The notes below the pieces were generated by a model. That model did no database searches and had not been told where the DNA came from. It was given only the letters and a program-made list of their open reading frames with translations. A program made the position numbers and the translations under genes. DNA of 64,000 bases, taken from the NCBI RefSeq assembly GCF_910592395.1, contig NC_088315.1, positions 6,202,501 to 6,266,500 on the forward strand, in the 5' to 3' direction. Source of the DNA: Lineus longissimus (Eukaryota; Nemertea; Pilidiophora; Heteronemertea; Lineidae). Numbering within the stretch: position 1 is the stretch's first letter; each line of letters begins with the position of its first letter. Below are positions 21,101 through 36,100 of the stretch, in pieces.

Positions 21101-24100
21101 TGAGCTTTGGAGATACTGGAAGTTAAAAGTGTCAGGTAAGTTTTGAAACACCCAGTACTCAGTATACTCACTGCATTGCGTTGCCTCGTTGATCCTGACG
21201 AATCCCTTGTCACATGAACCTGCAAGAGGATCAGACGGATCGCCTGAAGGAACAGACTCAAGTGTTATCTAATTGTAATGATGGTTAATAAGCAGGCAAA
21301 GCACTACAATCAAATGATTAGATGTCGCCCTGAAATAAAGCGCCTACAGGCAAGCTTACTGTTGCTAAAATATCTAAAGGAAAATTGCTCGACGTTCTCT
21401 TCAATTCATCTTAAAGTATCGTATTTATCTACATGGAAGATGCTCTGATAACAAGACTAGTAGTAACCTTTCAAGAATCTTCACCACAAAAATAATCCTT
21501 CGATACTACAATACTCAATTTGACTCATAACATACTCTTTTATATAAAATCCATTTTAAATGTCGTTCATTTCTAATCCACTTCAATTTGAATTAATGGA
21601 CTAATGATGATTCTTTCTGTCTTGATACCAATATAATTACTTCTGCCAGATGCGAGGAAACTGTCGTAGCTTGTAGCAATTAACTAACACTTGAACGGCT
21701 TAGAGCAGACAGGACAGTGCAGTTTTTGAAGAAACAAGTTTATGTGAAGAGAAACTGAAACTTTCAAACTTGTCAGCAACTCTTTTTTTAAAATTGCACT
21801 TTGTCCTGTGTGCTTTCAACCCTTCACTTGGCGTTTTCCTATTCCGAAGTTGTGCAGAAGAAGACTAAAAAAAGAAACCTACCAACTATAGACGGCGAGA
21901 GGCAACGAGTCATTAACATGTGGTAAGTTATCTCTTTCTAACCCTGCGTTAGTTAAGCGATGGCATGTCTCTGGTGTGGGCGCTAAACTGGCAACAGTGC
22001 GTGGTTACTATGAGAGGCGAGTAGTCAAAAATGGGTAGTACACAAAAGAAATTATGAAGATTTATAAGAATAATTTAATAGCTTTATAATGAGGTCGTTG
22101 TGTCATTCTTTTTCTCCCAAGTTTAGATACCTCGATTTTTCTTTTTCCCAAGTTAAGGTGCCTCGATTATTTCGACTCCCAAGTCTAGATAACTCCATTA
22201 TTCTCACTCCCAAGTTTAGCCACCTCGATTATTCTCACTCCCAAGATAAGCCACCTCGATTATTCTCACTCCCAAGATAAGCCACCTCGATTATTCTCAA
22301 TCCCAAGTTTAGCTACCTGGATTATTCTCACTCCCAAGTTTAGCTACCTGGATTATTCTCACTCCCAAGTTTAGCTACCTGGATTATTCTCACTCCCAAG
22401 TTTAGCTACCTGGATTATTCTCACTCCCAAGTTTAGCCACCTCGATTATTCTCACTCCCAAGTTTAGCTACCTGGAGTATTCTCACTCCCAAGTTTAGCT
22501 ACCTGGATTATTCTTACTCCCAAGTTTAGCTACCTGGATTATTCTCACTCCCACGTTTAGTTACCTCCATTATGTTTACTTCCAAGTTGTAAACTGACAG
22601 TGTTTCGAATATACGCACCATCTATGCCATAAACAGCTACTCGTGACGACAGCCAAAAATATGATTTCCAAAACTAACTAAAAACCAAGGTGCATTGGAA
22701 AGTTTTGTGCCACCCCCCCCCCCCCTTCTACGCTGAAAACTAATTTCGGATACAACCAGGTAATGCTAATTATATTTCTTGTCGGTGTTTCTTTTTCCGA
22801 TGTATACTAGATGTGCTCTAACAATGCCTTAAAATAACCTTTACACCTTGTAAGTCACTCGCGCCTCATGCCGACTACAGGAAGCTCTAAACTGGTCGCA
22901 TACTCACTTGCAGAGTCCGTGCCCTTACCTTTCTGTGGGCAACCAATCAGGCCTGCCCGCATGGCAATGGAGCGTTCCCACTCCGCGGGATGCAGGCGTA
23001 CAAACCTTGCGATGAAGGGTCGATTTAGGTAGTGGTACCTGGGGATATTCTTGTCGCTATTGCCGCCGAAAAGCTGAAGCAGAAAAGTCAAGGTTAAAGT
23101 TCAAGGCTATATCATGATGTTGGGTCAAGGCCACATTCAGAATCTGTTCCTGAACGATGTCAAGGCGATACTTTGTACACGTATCTTTTACATACCTATT
23201 CACATCATTAGACATGAAGACATTGTCTTGAAATATCTTGCCAATATTGCTGTTAGTTTGCAGTTGATATTATTTTGTCGCTTATGTGCTGTGAGTTCAT
23301 TATTTGATTCTGTCATATGAAGGTGTAATTATTTTGTAAAATAATGCTTGTTTCACAATGCTCATGAAGCGCTATTAAGGTTACACATGTAGTTACTCTC
23401 ATGATGAACATGCATAATATCAGAAATAGTGCATTGGTTGCAAGCAGTGTTGCGTTGATCAATGGATTATTTGTCATTTTAAACATTTCAATAAGAAAAA
23501 GATGAATCTGCTATATTCGAAATCACCACATAAAATGACATCAATCCATTCCGAAAATGAATACATATAAATAATTAGAAATCCCATAGATTTCTGAACT
23601 TGAAACTTAACTAACATAATTCATTCTCATGCGAAGATGTGTTAATATATTTTCTGTTTAAAAAACTTCAGAAACACTAATGAAATAAGGTCTGCGCAAA
23701 ATATACATGTGGAATATGTTCCAACGTTGATTAAATCAACTTCTAAGAGTATACTATTTTTGAACAAACGTAACCTTAAGCAATTTAACTAGGCTGATGG
23801 GATGCCCATGCAAAATAAACGTGTGTTGCATTATCAAAAGTGTGAGAGAAACATGCTCGCTTACAAACACATGAACTAAGATTGGATTCTTGCTTGTGAA
23901 ACTGCTGCTTCGTATTCATATCAAGAATGTAGTATCTTTTTTTCAAAGCAACAACATGGATATCTTTATCGTTTTCAAAGCAATTAAATGTTGAATATGA
24001 CGTGAAAATTTGTTGGCTAAATGTTGACTTGACCCAGCATATACTTTATGAAGCTTTACTAAAATTCTTAGTTGATGCACGTATATTTTTATAAGAATTT

Positions 24101-27100
24101 CTTTCATCTTTAATGACTTTTATCAATACTCCAGTTACTTCTAAATGCTATTAATAAAGTAACCTGTAAAATGGGGTTCTTCTCGGATAAAAGGGATGAA
24201 TCAGCAGGGTTTAAGTTTCTACAAGAAACATACTCAAAGTGCCTTTTGGTTGTTGGAGAGCAAAGATGGTTCCACCAGCAGTTAGAGGTCTCGTGCTGGA
24301 ACGCATTTCACACAATATTTAGTAATCTAACGTATCTCTGCAGAAGCTTTACCAGTGCCAGTGCATCCTTTTTAACAGCTTTGTGAATTAATTCAAACGA
24401 TATTGGGCCATCGTATGCATAACTAGTTTACCCATTTTGATGGCCCTTAGGCCTACAGGAAAGAAAGACATCAATCGTGACATTAAATAACGCAAAAATT
24501 CTACTTAGTATTTTATGTTGAACTTCGAAACTCACAGTTTGATTTAGATATTGAAATAAAAATATTCGAAATAGGTCAAATCTTTGAGGAAAGGTAAGAC
24601 GATGTCGTTGTATGCTCGGCACAGCATCATCAGTTAGGATTTTGCAATGACTGATTGGTTTCTAGATAATTTTTCGGTCCATTTGTAGATTCTGTAACAA
24701 TCGTCATGATAAACACAACCAAACTTGTCGGTGTTTCGAAGTTCGATACAGTTCTAGAACAATGCACTCGCAGTTTCACCGCTTTGGGATTTTTTGGCAA
24801 GGCAATAGTGTGTGATGTTTGCAATCGTCAGAAGAGATGAACGTCAGTTCATTTTGCCAACAATTTAAGTTCCCGAAAGCTATTCATTAACCAAGGTTAA
24901 TATAATTTTGTATCCGAAATGCAAAGAAGAAGAACGTCTTTCCGATGATCACATTGTTGCCTGTACCAATGCCGCCGTACGTTGAAACTCCAAACCATCA
25001 ATATGCTGCTAAGATAAAAGTTATTTGATTATGATGTGAAAGTGAACATGCAGTTATACAGCTATTTTACACATGCCTTTCATAACATCAGAAAGTTAGT
25101 CAGTTTGTTTCACATAGAGCTTTTGTTACACTGAATAAATTTCTTTTTGCTAAGCTTGAAATCGGCATTTCATGTCTCGTTCCAAAAAACAATAGACCAT
25201 CACGTACCCAGATTTACTAGCTTTTATACTCGTGCTCTCGATTCGGACTTCCAGGACCAATTGTAATCAAGATGACAATCTGTACAAAACTTACTCTGCA
25301 TCAAACAGTCAAAGTTCGGTGCAAATAGGAGTCATACTTACATATAACGAAGAATAAATTAAGACTGATATTCATGTCACAGCCAATTAGAAGTTTAGCA
25401 AAGAGAACATTTCAAGCTATTTTAGCATTAGCATACATGCCAGCCCCTTTACCGATTAGCGTTTGCACAATCTCCTCCAAAAGCAATGAAATAGCAAAGT
25501 GTTTTTATTCGCTCCTTTGCCAATGAAATTGCCGATTTTGTTGTGACAAAGGAAATACGAAACATCACAGAAAATATTCTATCAAATTGAGATAAAATGA
25601 GAGTACATCAAAATACTCTTTGTCAAGTTGGTGATATGATATATGATGGCAATAAGCACCAGATACGAGATAGAAAGACTTAGTAAAAGACTTTTCAGTT
25701 TTGGGCTTTACTCTCTCGAGTGGGATACAAATATCATCAACTTGATGTTTGGGGAAGAGATCTCAGCCGCTACCGCGGACATTTATACACCTGTATATAG
25801 GTCCGTGGTTGCAAATTTTACCTCAAGTTTGAATAGGATATTTTCTCAAAAGGTTCCTTGTGTGCTGTCGATAATTTCAAATTGTTTTCATAACTGCAAC
25901 GTGCAAGCCTTCTTTGACTTCTTGAAGCGATAACAGAAAGCGAAACCAGAAAAAAGCTAAGCAAGCAATGATAGTGATAGTCTCTAGTGCACAATGTAGT
26001 CTAATGTAAAGTCTATAGACATGTTCATTGGTCAACTGTAGCAATTGCCCCGCAAAATGATGCTTCGCTACCGGAAAAAGAAACAGTGGCGCTTGAAGGA
26101 TTTCTGATTTCAAAAGAGGTACATGTGGGGTAAGGTGTGGGGCTACAATTGTACCACTGACTTTACCTTACCAATAAGGCAAGTTGCTGGATACATAACG
26201 TTGGGTATCATCTGACTGCTGTTTCACTCTTGCCAGGATTTCATCGAAACAGTTCTGCCAACCAAAGTAGCGAGAATTCGAAGCACTGTGCAACTGTAGG
26301 TGCTTTCATACAGTATGACATTACATTTCTAAGTGTTCGTGAATTCTGCTGATCAGAATGTTTGAAGCCCTATGTAATGCTACAAAGCAGGTAACCAAGC
26401 ATGGGTAGGTATAAGCTCATGGGGCGAGGTTTCTTGTGCATTTATCGTGTGCTCGTCGGTGGATATCACGGCGGGACGAGGTTTGCGAGGTCTTCTCCTG
26501 AACAGCGTATCTTTGAATTTGCCGACCAGCGTGGGAGGGTGATTAATTTCACCCTGATCCAAGTTTCTATCGAATTTACCGCAGAATACGTTGTATTCTT
26601 CTCGTTTTTCGAGACAACTTTTTTTAAAAAGATGGTTATGATTAGAAAAGTTCCTACCGTTATCGTAACCAAAAGCGTTATAAACATCAAATGCGGCGTT
26701 CATTTTACGATAACGGCAAAACAAGTCCAAATTAAAAGCCCACGCTATGAGAAAAGGTTTTGAGCTCAAAACAGGAGCTGAAGGACCATTTCTTCGAGCG
26801 TGAAAAAGAAAGGAGAACAGATAGAAAGAACGACAGATATAGCACCAGTCAAAGAAGGCTATTTCAGTAAAAAAAAGTAACTCTAATTTCATTAATTTGA
26901 AGGAGATATGCTGTTTTGTGAGAAGTAATGCAGTTTTAGACCCAAATAATGAGGCTGTTGACTCATTATGCAGGGGAGTGCGAATCCAGACAGGCCTTAC
27001 CAAACCCAGGGACGATGGACGATTTTGAATGGGTATAAATCCACCTTTCTTATTACTTCCATAATTCCAGGAGTAAACTTGCGTCTAAAATAAAATAATT

Positions 27101-30100
27101 CATTTAAATCTGAAATTTAGGACGCCATGTTTGCTGCAAGGGTCAAGGTCGCGCAGGAGTCTACTAGTATGCTCCAAGTGACGCATGCGCGCTATCAGGA
27201 AAGCGCATGCGCTATGCTGACCATATTCCTCTTTGATACAACTTTAAGTGTGCAAAGTATTAAAATTTAAAACTCTATCCACTGTAATTTTAAACACATT
27301 AATTATATCATTCTTCATTTTCATCTTTAACATGTTAATCTCAACGGGTCGTATAACTTGACACAACAACACAATTCAACATCATCTTATAATTAGAGGT
27401 ACACCATCTGACTTCTGCAGACAGTTCTTATGCAATTTCTTTCTTTATATCATGCCGTATAGTTAGTTATTTCAGTGTTTAGTTATTTAATTTGACAAAC
27501 TGAAAACATAATTTAAAGCCAATTTGCATCATGAAGACCAGAAAGCGGCAAAAAGAAACGAAAAATGAAGCTCTTAAGTAGTCAGGCAGCCACACACTTA
27601 ATTGTGTGTATTGTGTTTATGTATTTGATATCATATGTCGCTGTTGTGTCTGACGGTGCCTGAATTGTTCTGTTCTGAATAGTCATTTTTTACCCAAGTG
27701 TTAATTGGTACATCATCATCAGTGCCATTGGGTGCGGGTACAGAGCAGTCATCTGAAACAGTGACACAACTCGACGAATTTTATGCAAGTGTAAAATCCC
27801 TTCAATAAAATTCGTGAAAGATTTTGAACTTCAGTGATAAAAATCGTAGCACATTCTGCCTTGACTTCATTTAGATAATGTCAATTATAAACCACCACCG
27901 TGTTTTTTATAATTAGGGACATTTAGTGAATATTGGTTACCTTGGTGATCCCAACAGTGGTGACCATGACACCCATGCGTTCAATATCATTACGCCATTA
28001 TCATTGTTGTGTGGAGTTATTGTTGCTTGATTGGTGATATGCTGTTTGTACATTAGAGAGCGCTCACTGTAAGCATGCAAATCGCTGGGGGCTACTATTG
28101 AAGGATAAAAAAACTAAAACAATTTTAGTCACTTAAGTGTCAATTCAGGTTTAATGATAAAGTTTGTAAAGGAATAAGAATATTCCAATGTCGATGTTAG
28201 TTTTTCGCAAAAAAATGGCGCATGGTAGCCCCCGGTGCACATAGGTTTCATGTCGCATTAAACCAACAGATGGCGCTGTATTAGATGTCAGCAGAGGTGC
28301 GCTGGGGTGGGGGATGCGCGCGTGCGCTCTCTAGTGGCGTCTAACTTCCTAAAAGGGCGTCAAGAAGACTGAAAAAAACCTGATTAGTAAAACGCGACTG
28401 TGATAGTCAATTGCAGAATGAAGCAAAGAATATACAAACTGATGAAAGATGACGGGTTTTCTTGGAGAAAGGTCTTCCTTTTGTCAACGTTATTTGAACT
28501 CTATCGATGGGAGCTGCAGCAAATTACTACTAACTTCTGGCATACATCATCAACACACCACCCCATCACAAGTGATTTCACTCTCTACGAGTGATTATGC
28601 CTGTTTTCGGGACTAACGCCGGCAGTCTCTTGGTTTACACCCATCAGAACAAAAGTGCCCCAGAACGACCAGTGACTTTCAGGACCTTAGCCTGTCATTT
28701 GCATTTCCCGTGGTATCTCGCGAGACCTACCTTAGGCGCGAGATGTTCCTCGTCTTTGTAGTAATACCAGATCATGCTGTCATTACTGTAGGACAACCTG
28801 AATCTCTTCACCCATTCGTTCTTCCTGGTGTCACCACGGCCCTTAATGACCAACCCGGTGATCATGGTCGGCGGTCCCACATCGAACTGCAGCCATTGGT
28901 TCTCTGCAAGAAGATCATTTTTATGTGACTGGTCATGCCAAAGTAGCAATAAACACCACTCTCGGGGATGTTTAAACATCATGTAAACACAATGCTGCCC
29001 TTCATATGCCAGTCTATTAAACGTTTTCTCTCTTGATGATACCATATTACAAGGCTTTGAGACGCATAAATGTTACGGTCAATGTGAACTGTCTTTGTTC
29101 TACGTCCGGTATCTATGATGAAGTCAGTTAAAGATAAGATATTCTAGTGTAAGCCAAATTCACCTACCATCGTCCTTTCTGGAGCACCAGGCTTTGTTGC
29201 TGAGGATGTGGCCATCTTCTGGGAGGCATGAGCTGCCCTTCCTGTAGGTCTTCCAGCTTGAGGCAGTGATCTTCCCATAAGGGGGCATGCCTATTAGCTC
29301 CTTACATTCTAGAAAGTCAAAGAGAGATGACGTTGTGTAATGTTGATGATTTGAAAAACTGTGATTGGAAGGAAAACGTACACTGCAAAGCACTCTGAGT
29401 GACCTGGCATTTTGTAATTGAGCGGCGTGTAGTTTCTGATGTGGTCGGTGGTGGTGGTGGTGGTGGTGGGGGGGGGGGGGTGAGGGGAGGGGTTGTAAAG
29501 CACTCCGATTTCTCATAAGACAAGACATCACGATGTGCAAAATCACCATCGTCAGAGATGATCAGTTGGGGTCTAAGGCAGCGATATATATTTTTAACCC
29601 AGCCCCATTATCAGCTTAACTTAATCCATGTAAATGGTGAAATATGGCATCATATCCATCAGACGGCGACCTTTGCTGAAGTGACACTGGGGAACAGAGC
29701 AGCTTGTTGTATTCGAAAAAAGATTTATGCCGCAGAAACTTAGCTGTCATGGCATTTTACTACAGATCACCTATTCTAAAACCCGATCAAGTTCAACCCA
29801 TTTGCCGAGATATTTACCGATGATTGCAAAAATGAACAAAGAAATAAGTTTTAAATTGCTCTTCTTGTCGCACAATGTTACAAATTTAACTTGAATCAAG
29901 TTTTAAAACCCTCTTCGAATGTAACAATGAGAGGACCCTCCAAGTAATCATGTCTGATAAGCCGGCAATTATCTAAATATTTCTTTAGACCCTTTTTTCA
30001 AGAGTGTCGGGTTGAAATAACACTTGTGTCCCATCCAAAGGGCGTTTGTAACAATTAGCCACCCACTATGTACACTGTGTTCCCTATGATATTAGCAATC

Positions 30101-33100
30101 GTAATTTCATTGCTCAATGGTAAGGTTTTGAGAGGAAGATATTTTGTTTATCTATGAAAATGGTCTAACGTTGTCACGATACTACCTCACCAATACATCT
30201 ATAACATCATCACAGGCCAGACAGCATGCACGAATAAAAGTACATGTATGCATATGCGTGTAGTCATAATGTATTGGTTACTCGTACAGTGGAAGACGAA
30301 TTGTAGAAATGTAGAAGGCAAATAGCAAGACTTGTTTGGTATACAAACCTTGGCAACCGATGATCTCTACCCTGAGACTGGGATGCTTGCTCCAGTGCAC
30401 CGTGTGGAACTTCACGAACCGTGCCATGACTGGCTTGTCCAAGTAGGAGTGCTTTACGCTGTACGAGTCGATATTGCCTTCGAAAATCTGAAACAAGTCA
30501 TTTTTTAATATGTTAAAATTTTAACATTTATCAAATGTATAATTATATTTATCAATTGTTTAACTACATTCATCACTTTTCTAACTATATTTATCAATTA
30601 TTCAACTACATTCTTCACTTTTGTAACTATGTTTATCACTTTTGTAACTACATTTACCAGCTTGTTTACTAATTTATCATCTTCGTAACTATATTTATCA
30701 ATTGATTACCTACATTCATCAATTTTGTATTCTCCTATATTAATTTTGTAAATTATTTTTAAATTTTGCCACTTACCCTTTGGTTGCCATACTGGTCGAC
30801 CACGTAGTCCCATTTTGAGGCATCCATACTGAACGAAACCATAAATGATGTCACCCATTCTTTTCCATCGCCTCGGCCCTGTGTCATTACACCAGTCACC
30901 TATGGAAAGAAAATAATTTACATTTAAGAAAGTTTTATCAAGACACATTTTGACTCAAAGATCATATGATCCATCTTTTTCAACTGGATCTAGTCGGTTT
31001 TCAACTGCACCGTTGCTATGCATAACAGGCTTTTGGGACTGCATGCAGCGCAATAAAACTTCACACTTGTATCATATTTTGATCTCTAAAGTATTAAAAA
31101 TAGTTTAATAATGCATCGAAATTTAGTATCAGCATTTTTAGACTAAGTCTCAATCTACTCACCTTGGAAACAACTCCAAGGTCAATTTGCAGCCACTCCG
31201 ATGATGACTTGTACTTGGCGCACCATCCATACTTGTTTGGTTGGTAAAGTCTGGCAAAGCGTTCATGGCAGGCCTTGTCCCACTCCTGTGGGTACGTTGA
31301 TGAGGCGGTGATCTGCCAATCTTGGATGTCGCCATTGATCATACCAAGTGGCCCGCTGATATCACAGGCTGGAAAGATTAGGGAAAAAATCAGGATTTTT
31401 TGTTCGAAAAACGCCATTACTGATACGGAGCATCTATAAATGTAAATGTTGAACAGTCAACAATTAATTTGTAGAATTCACTAACCTCTTAGTTTCCTTT
31501 CAACAACTTCATTGAAATCTGTTGAGTCATACTCCGCTGCGGCCTCTGCAAATCAGAGGTCATATTATAGAATGATGAAAGTGTTACAGTAGTTGTGATT
31601 GGCTGAGCTATAGACTATTTCACCATTCTCCATACAGGTGCCCTTTTATGAGTCACCGTTTTCAAAGACGGTGAGAAATTGATAGACGATAATCTATGAA
31701 AAACATGCATCAGGTTAAACGTCGATTGAAACAGTCAACACGAAAGGATGAATCTGAACTGAGATAAAAGGGCCACCGACTCCGCATGTGTTCTGTTTGA
31801 CAATGAAATATCACATTATCATACACGTCTCCTATGTATAGATACTCACGGAACATCTAACTTGAGGAAATTTTGGGTCCCCTGTCGCCCCCAGTATGTG
31901 ACCCCTGGTGGGAACTTTTATGACCAATGCCACACTGGTGACGTATAAATGCAATAACCATACCATGTGTTCTTATTCATCTGTTATACTCTTACACTGC
32001 TTGTCGTTGGGGAGATATTGATACATTCAACATAGCTTCTTTCTATTTTATATAAAACAGAAATATTTTTGTATCAGAATACAATTGGTCCGGAAATGTT
32101 CACCAAAGGCTACCAGTTATAAACGATTGATGTCCAAAATGTATTGTTACAAAAGAAAATGATTACAAAAGTCATGGCGTTCAGTTAATGGAAATAAATC
32201 TAGTGAGAATCGCGTAAGCTCCCACAAAATAATTGAGCTAATCATTACTTTCTTACGAATATATGCAAGAGATAACTCGGAAATAGCCAGGGCCAAATAC
32301 AATGATGTGATTCGAAATGATATGGCATTTTCTTCGCTTTCACACAGACGACCTTCGGGACAATTCTTGATAGAAAGGAACCTTTAACAAATATACCCCC
32401 AAAACACCCTTGCAAGTAAAGTTAAAGGTGGTTTAAAGAAATTTATTGACATTAATGTCCATTATTCTCGTCCATATTCAAAAATGTCAATATTTAGAAA
32501 TCTTGTTTCAGGTAAACTCAAGACGTGGACAACGGGCAGTAAGAGAATTTCACGAATATGTTTTGACCTCTTTCAACTAGTTCACAAGGCCATTTGTGCT
32601 TCAATTGAGGTTGGCACACTCGATAAATATCCATTTGAACTTGATTTCGGTGTCAAAAGATTCAGAGAACTTCCATCATGTAAACGTTTTTATATCTGGT
32701 TCAGCAGGCTACTTTAAAGAAACGAAAGCATACTGATTCATTAATCACTCAAAATCACTTTTGTGTTACAAATAACAACAGATTTAAGTTATTTTCCTTT
32801 TAAATTCTAATTGAAATTCGATTTTTCCAGCCCACTGCACTACCCATGTAAACAGAAAGTACTCCCAAACATTTTGACAACATGTGTACCACTTTGAAAA
32901 CACACATTACAGTAAATAGAATGAACTAATAGGCAAAATTGTCCCATATTTCGCGGGACGAAACACCCGATACGATTTTTTTTTAATTTATCAAATAAGC
33001 ACCTATTTTTACATTAACCACTTAGGCCTACATCTAAACAAATATTACAGCCGCAATGTCGAATAAAGTTCTGTGATGAGTAAAGTGGGCAATTTATACC

Positions 33101-36100
33101 TATAACATGCACATTAGAAGATAGATTCTTTGCTGAATGCGAGGGTCAAGGCAATACATGGTTGAACTCTACGACAAGCCGTTAGGTATATAGAACATGT
33201 TGTGGATATTGACAATAAGGATTTATTTTGCTATGCATGCATGACCTTGATCATATTTGAGATTGCAATCGACCCTTGACCGATCCTTTGAACCATATTA
33301 ACGAAATAAAGACCCACATTCACGATATCTACAGTCGTTTTGTGCAGCAATTTGATGGTACTAAAGTTTACATTCCAATGTTTGTACTGTTGAAGATTTA
33401 TGTGAGTCCTCCATCCCAACTGGCCGGCACAACATGGACATCCTTGTGATCCAATTATGTGATCATGGCATAAGTATGTACATTCATTTACTTAGAGACA
33501 AGTTGCAGTTCGAAGGACTATCTCAGTCCCACCTGAAGATGGCCGATAGTGTCATGATCACAATCATATCCGTCTTGCCTTTTGCTGACGTGGTCCACTG
33601 CTTAGAAAATGCAAGTTAGGCACTGTCACGATTATGTCACTTTTGCCTTTAACGGATTTAAAATTCATGTCAGAAACTTCCAATATATATTTCACTTTCT
33701 GTTGCAAGCGGCAACATTTAAAAAGAATTTCTCACAGCTGAGAAATGTTTGACTGAAGTTTATGTATTCACGGAGGTCACGTATTTTGGCAAAATTTGAC
33801 CTCATGACATTAGTAAGTTGTCCGACTTCAAAAGGCCGCGACGCCGCTGCAAAAATGGGAGGCGAAGCCATGTGATGAACGAGTTATCTATTAACTTCAG
33901 GTCAGGAGTTCTTCTTTTTAGCATAATGTTATCAAACATGTACATTGTATTATTATTAATGGTAAATGTGTTTGACAATGATATAAAGAGAAAATTGAAC
34001 AGTTGCGAATTTGCCAAGTTGGTCCTAAATACTGAACTACGAAGTTAAATAGCTACAATTGAAAACTTGACAGAACTTTGATTAATCTGAGGTAGGTTAA
34101 CCTATTACATTCTGGCAGTAAAATCATGGTAGCCGGTACTATTTCACAACACCGAACATTCCTTAACTGTCCTGGTGATGTTTCAAAACAAGAGTAAACA
34201 GGCAGAAAAGTAAAAATAATTTCTGAGCGTTTTATCCAATTTATTTATTTGGTCTAGGCTTTTTTGAATAGTTTGAACTAAAGAATACAACAAAACCAAT
34301 AGAAAGAATCGTGGTTACCACAATACAACCTTCACTACGACATTACAAGTGCAGGTATGTAGGTTTTTTAAGGCTGTCCGTGATGAACTGTACCAACAGG
34401 CGACGGATTTTCATATTTGTAGACTATCAATAGAGCTATCAGGCGTGATGGTTAAGCATGAATAAACCAATGAAACTATTTATCAATATAATAATAGATC
34501 AAACGGTTTTATATTGGTCGTTGAGAAATGATATACCCAACATGTTTTTTTTCTCTTTCTTTATCATCGCTGTACAAACTTGAGGTACAACCGTGAAGAT
34601 ATCATTAAAAATGGCTGTACAGAAACAAATTAAGATACTGGTGAAGATATGAAACTATTAACAGCAAACTGACTTGTCATATTATACTATCATTCGGCAC
34701 GTGGGCTCTGCATGGGACCTTTCCAAGCTAGTGTGCAAGGGAAAGTGCATACTACTGTTATTGGTATTCGAGCATGCATACTCAGGTGGACCGGTTTTAA
34801 AATTGAATTTATAGAATGTTGCAAGGCATTACTGGATAACCTATTAAGAAATTGATATTCACGTTTCCTCACAATTAGTTTGACATCTTATCGTCTCGAA
34901 TCTTTCTGGTAAGGCGATCTAAATGGCGAGGGTCTATCCTAGCGCTTCAGTGTGGTATCCGCGGGCCAATCGTACCCATGATATCATATTATACCAGTAT
35001 TTGAATGTAATTCCTTAAAGGTCAGATCCGTTCGTGTGGCCTTCAACAACACTTACACGTGGCCCAAATGAAATAGGAAAGAAACATGGCCGTGTGCCGT
35101 TACATGTATTTTCGACAGCGCGGTGAATACCGATATAGTGTTTCGACATGTATATCCGCGAGAGAAGCAGCACTGTCGAAATTTACATTCAGTATGTACT
35201 TACATAATTGAAAATCTCAAACTCAGTTTCAAATTTCAAATTTTGAACGAATGAACCTTGACTTTAATTGTGCATTATGCGCGGTCATAGAGCGGGCGCC
35301 AGTTCAAACAGAAGGACCACTAAATCTGCCAAAAGGGTGACAAAACAAAACAGACACCGCTCACAACAAAACCTTGTGATATATCGGAGTTATTATCAAG
35401 CCGACATCTCAATGGATCCATTGGACGCGCACGTGGTTTAAATAAGACGTGGATGTAGGTCTGTGACATTTCTGCTAGTTCAATAAATAACGTCTAAGTC
35501 GGCGTGTTATCAGAAGGGCCCTTCTCAAAATGATTATGTGTGACATTTATCACTATTTTCTATGTGTTAAACAAGGAACTTATCGTCAAATGATATTATG
35601 AGAAATTGTTTTAGCGGCATGGTCAGAAGCCGCAAAACACACTGCCCGAGTGGCCATTGTTTCAGATATCTTTTTTTTTGCTTTTTACGTCATCATCATA
35701 AAAGGTTGTGTTTGATACCATTGTAAGCACTGTGAGATGATTGCTTAAATACGGAGATAGTCCCTTATTGTGCTGTTTAGCACCGGGGTGTTCTCAAATC
35801 TGAAATAGGTAAACAAGACAGGCCATCGTTGTCAAACATACCATTCAAGTCATCGATAGAAGTATTTGCCCTTTGATTCCAAAAGCAGTCAGTAAGATTC
35901 CTTGCACTAACTCTACTAATGTTATTCTACGTTCCCACCATAGTTGTCGATATTTTCGAAATTTTTTAACGTTAAAATGGGAAGCAAAATGTTACACCGG
36001 AACAATAAACGCCCTCAGTGCAGAATAGTGCTGACAGTACACACTGATGCACACCGCGGCTATAATGTACGAACTTGAATCACTATGACCTCGTGGATCG

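Noticed and set aside
22115-22590. CRISPR-like array
   Set aside because: The 31-bp units are contiguous with no unique spacers, and the context is an animal intron. It is a minisatellite.
29309-29549. Proline/histidine-rich frames antisense to the GGT repeat
   Set aside because: They are translations of a (GGT)n-G microsatellite.
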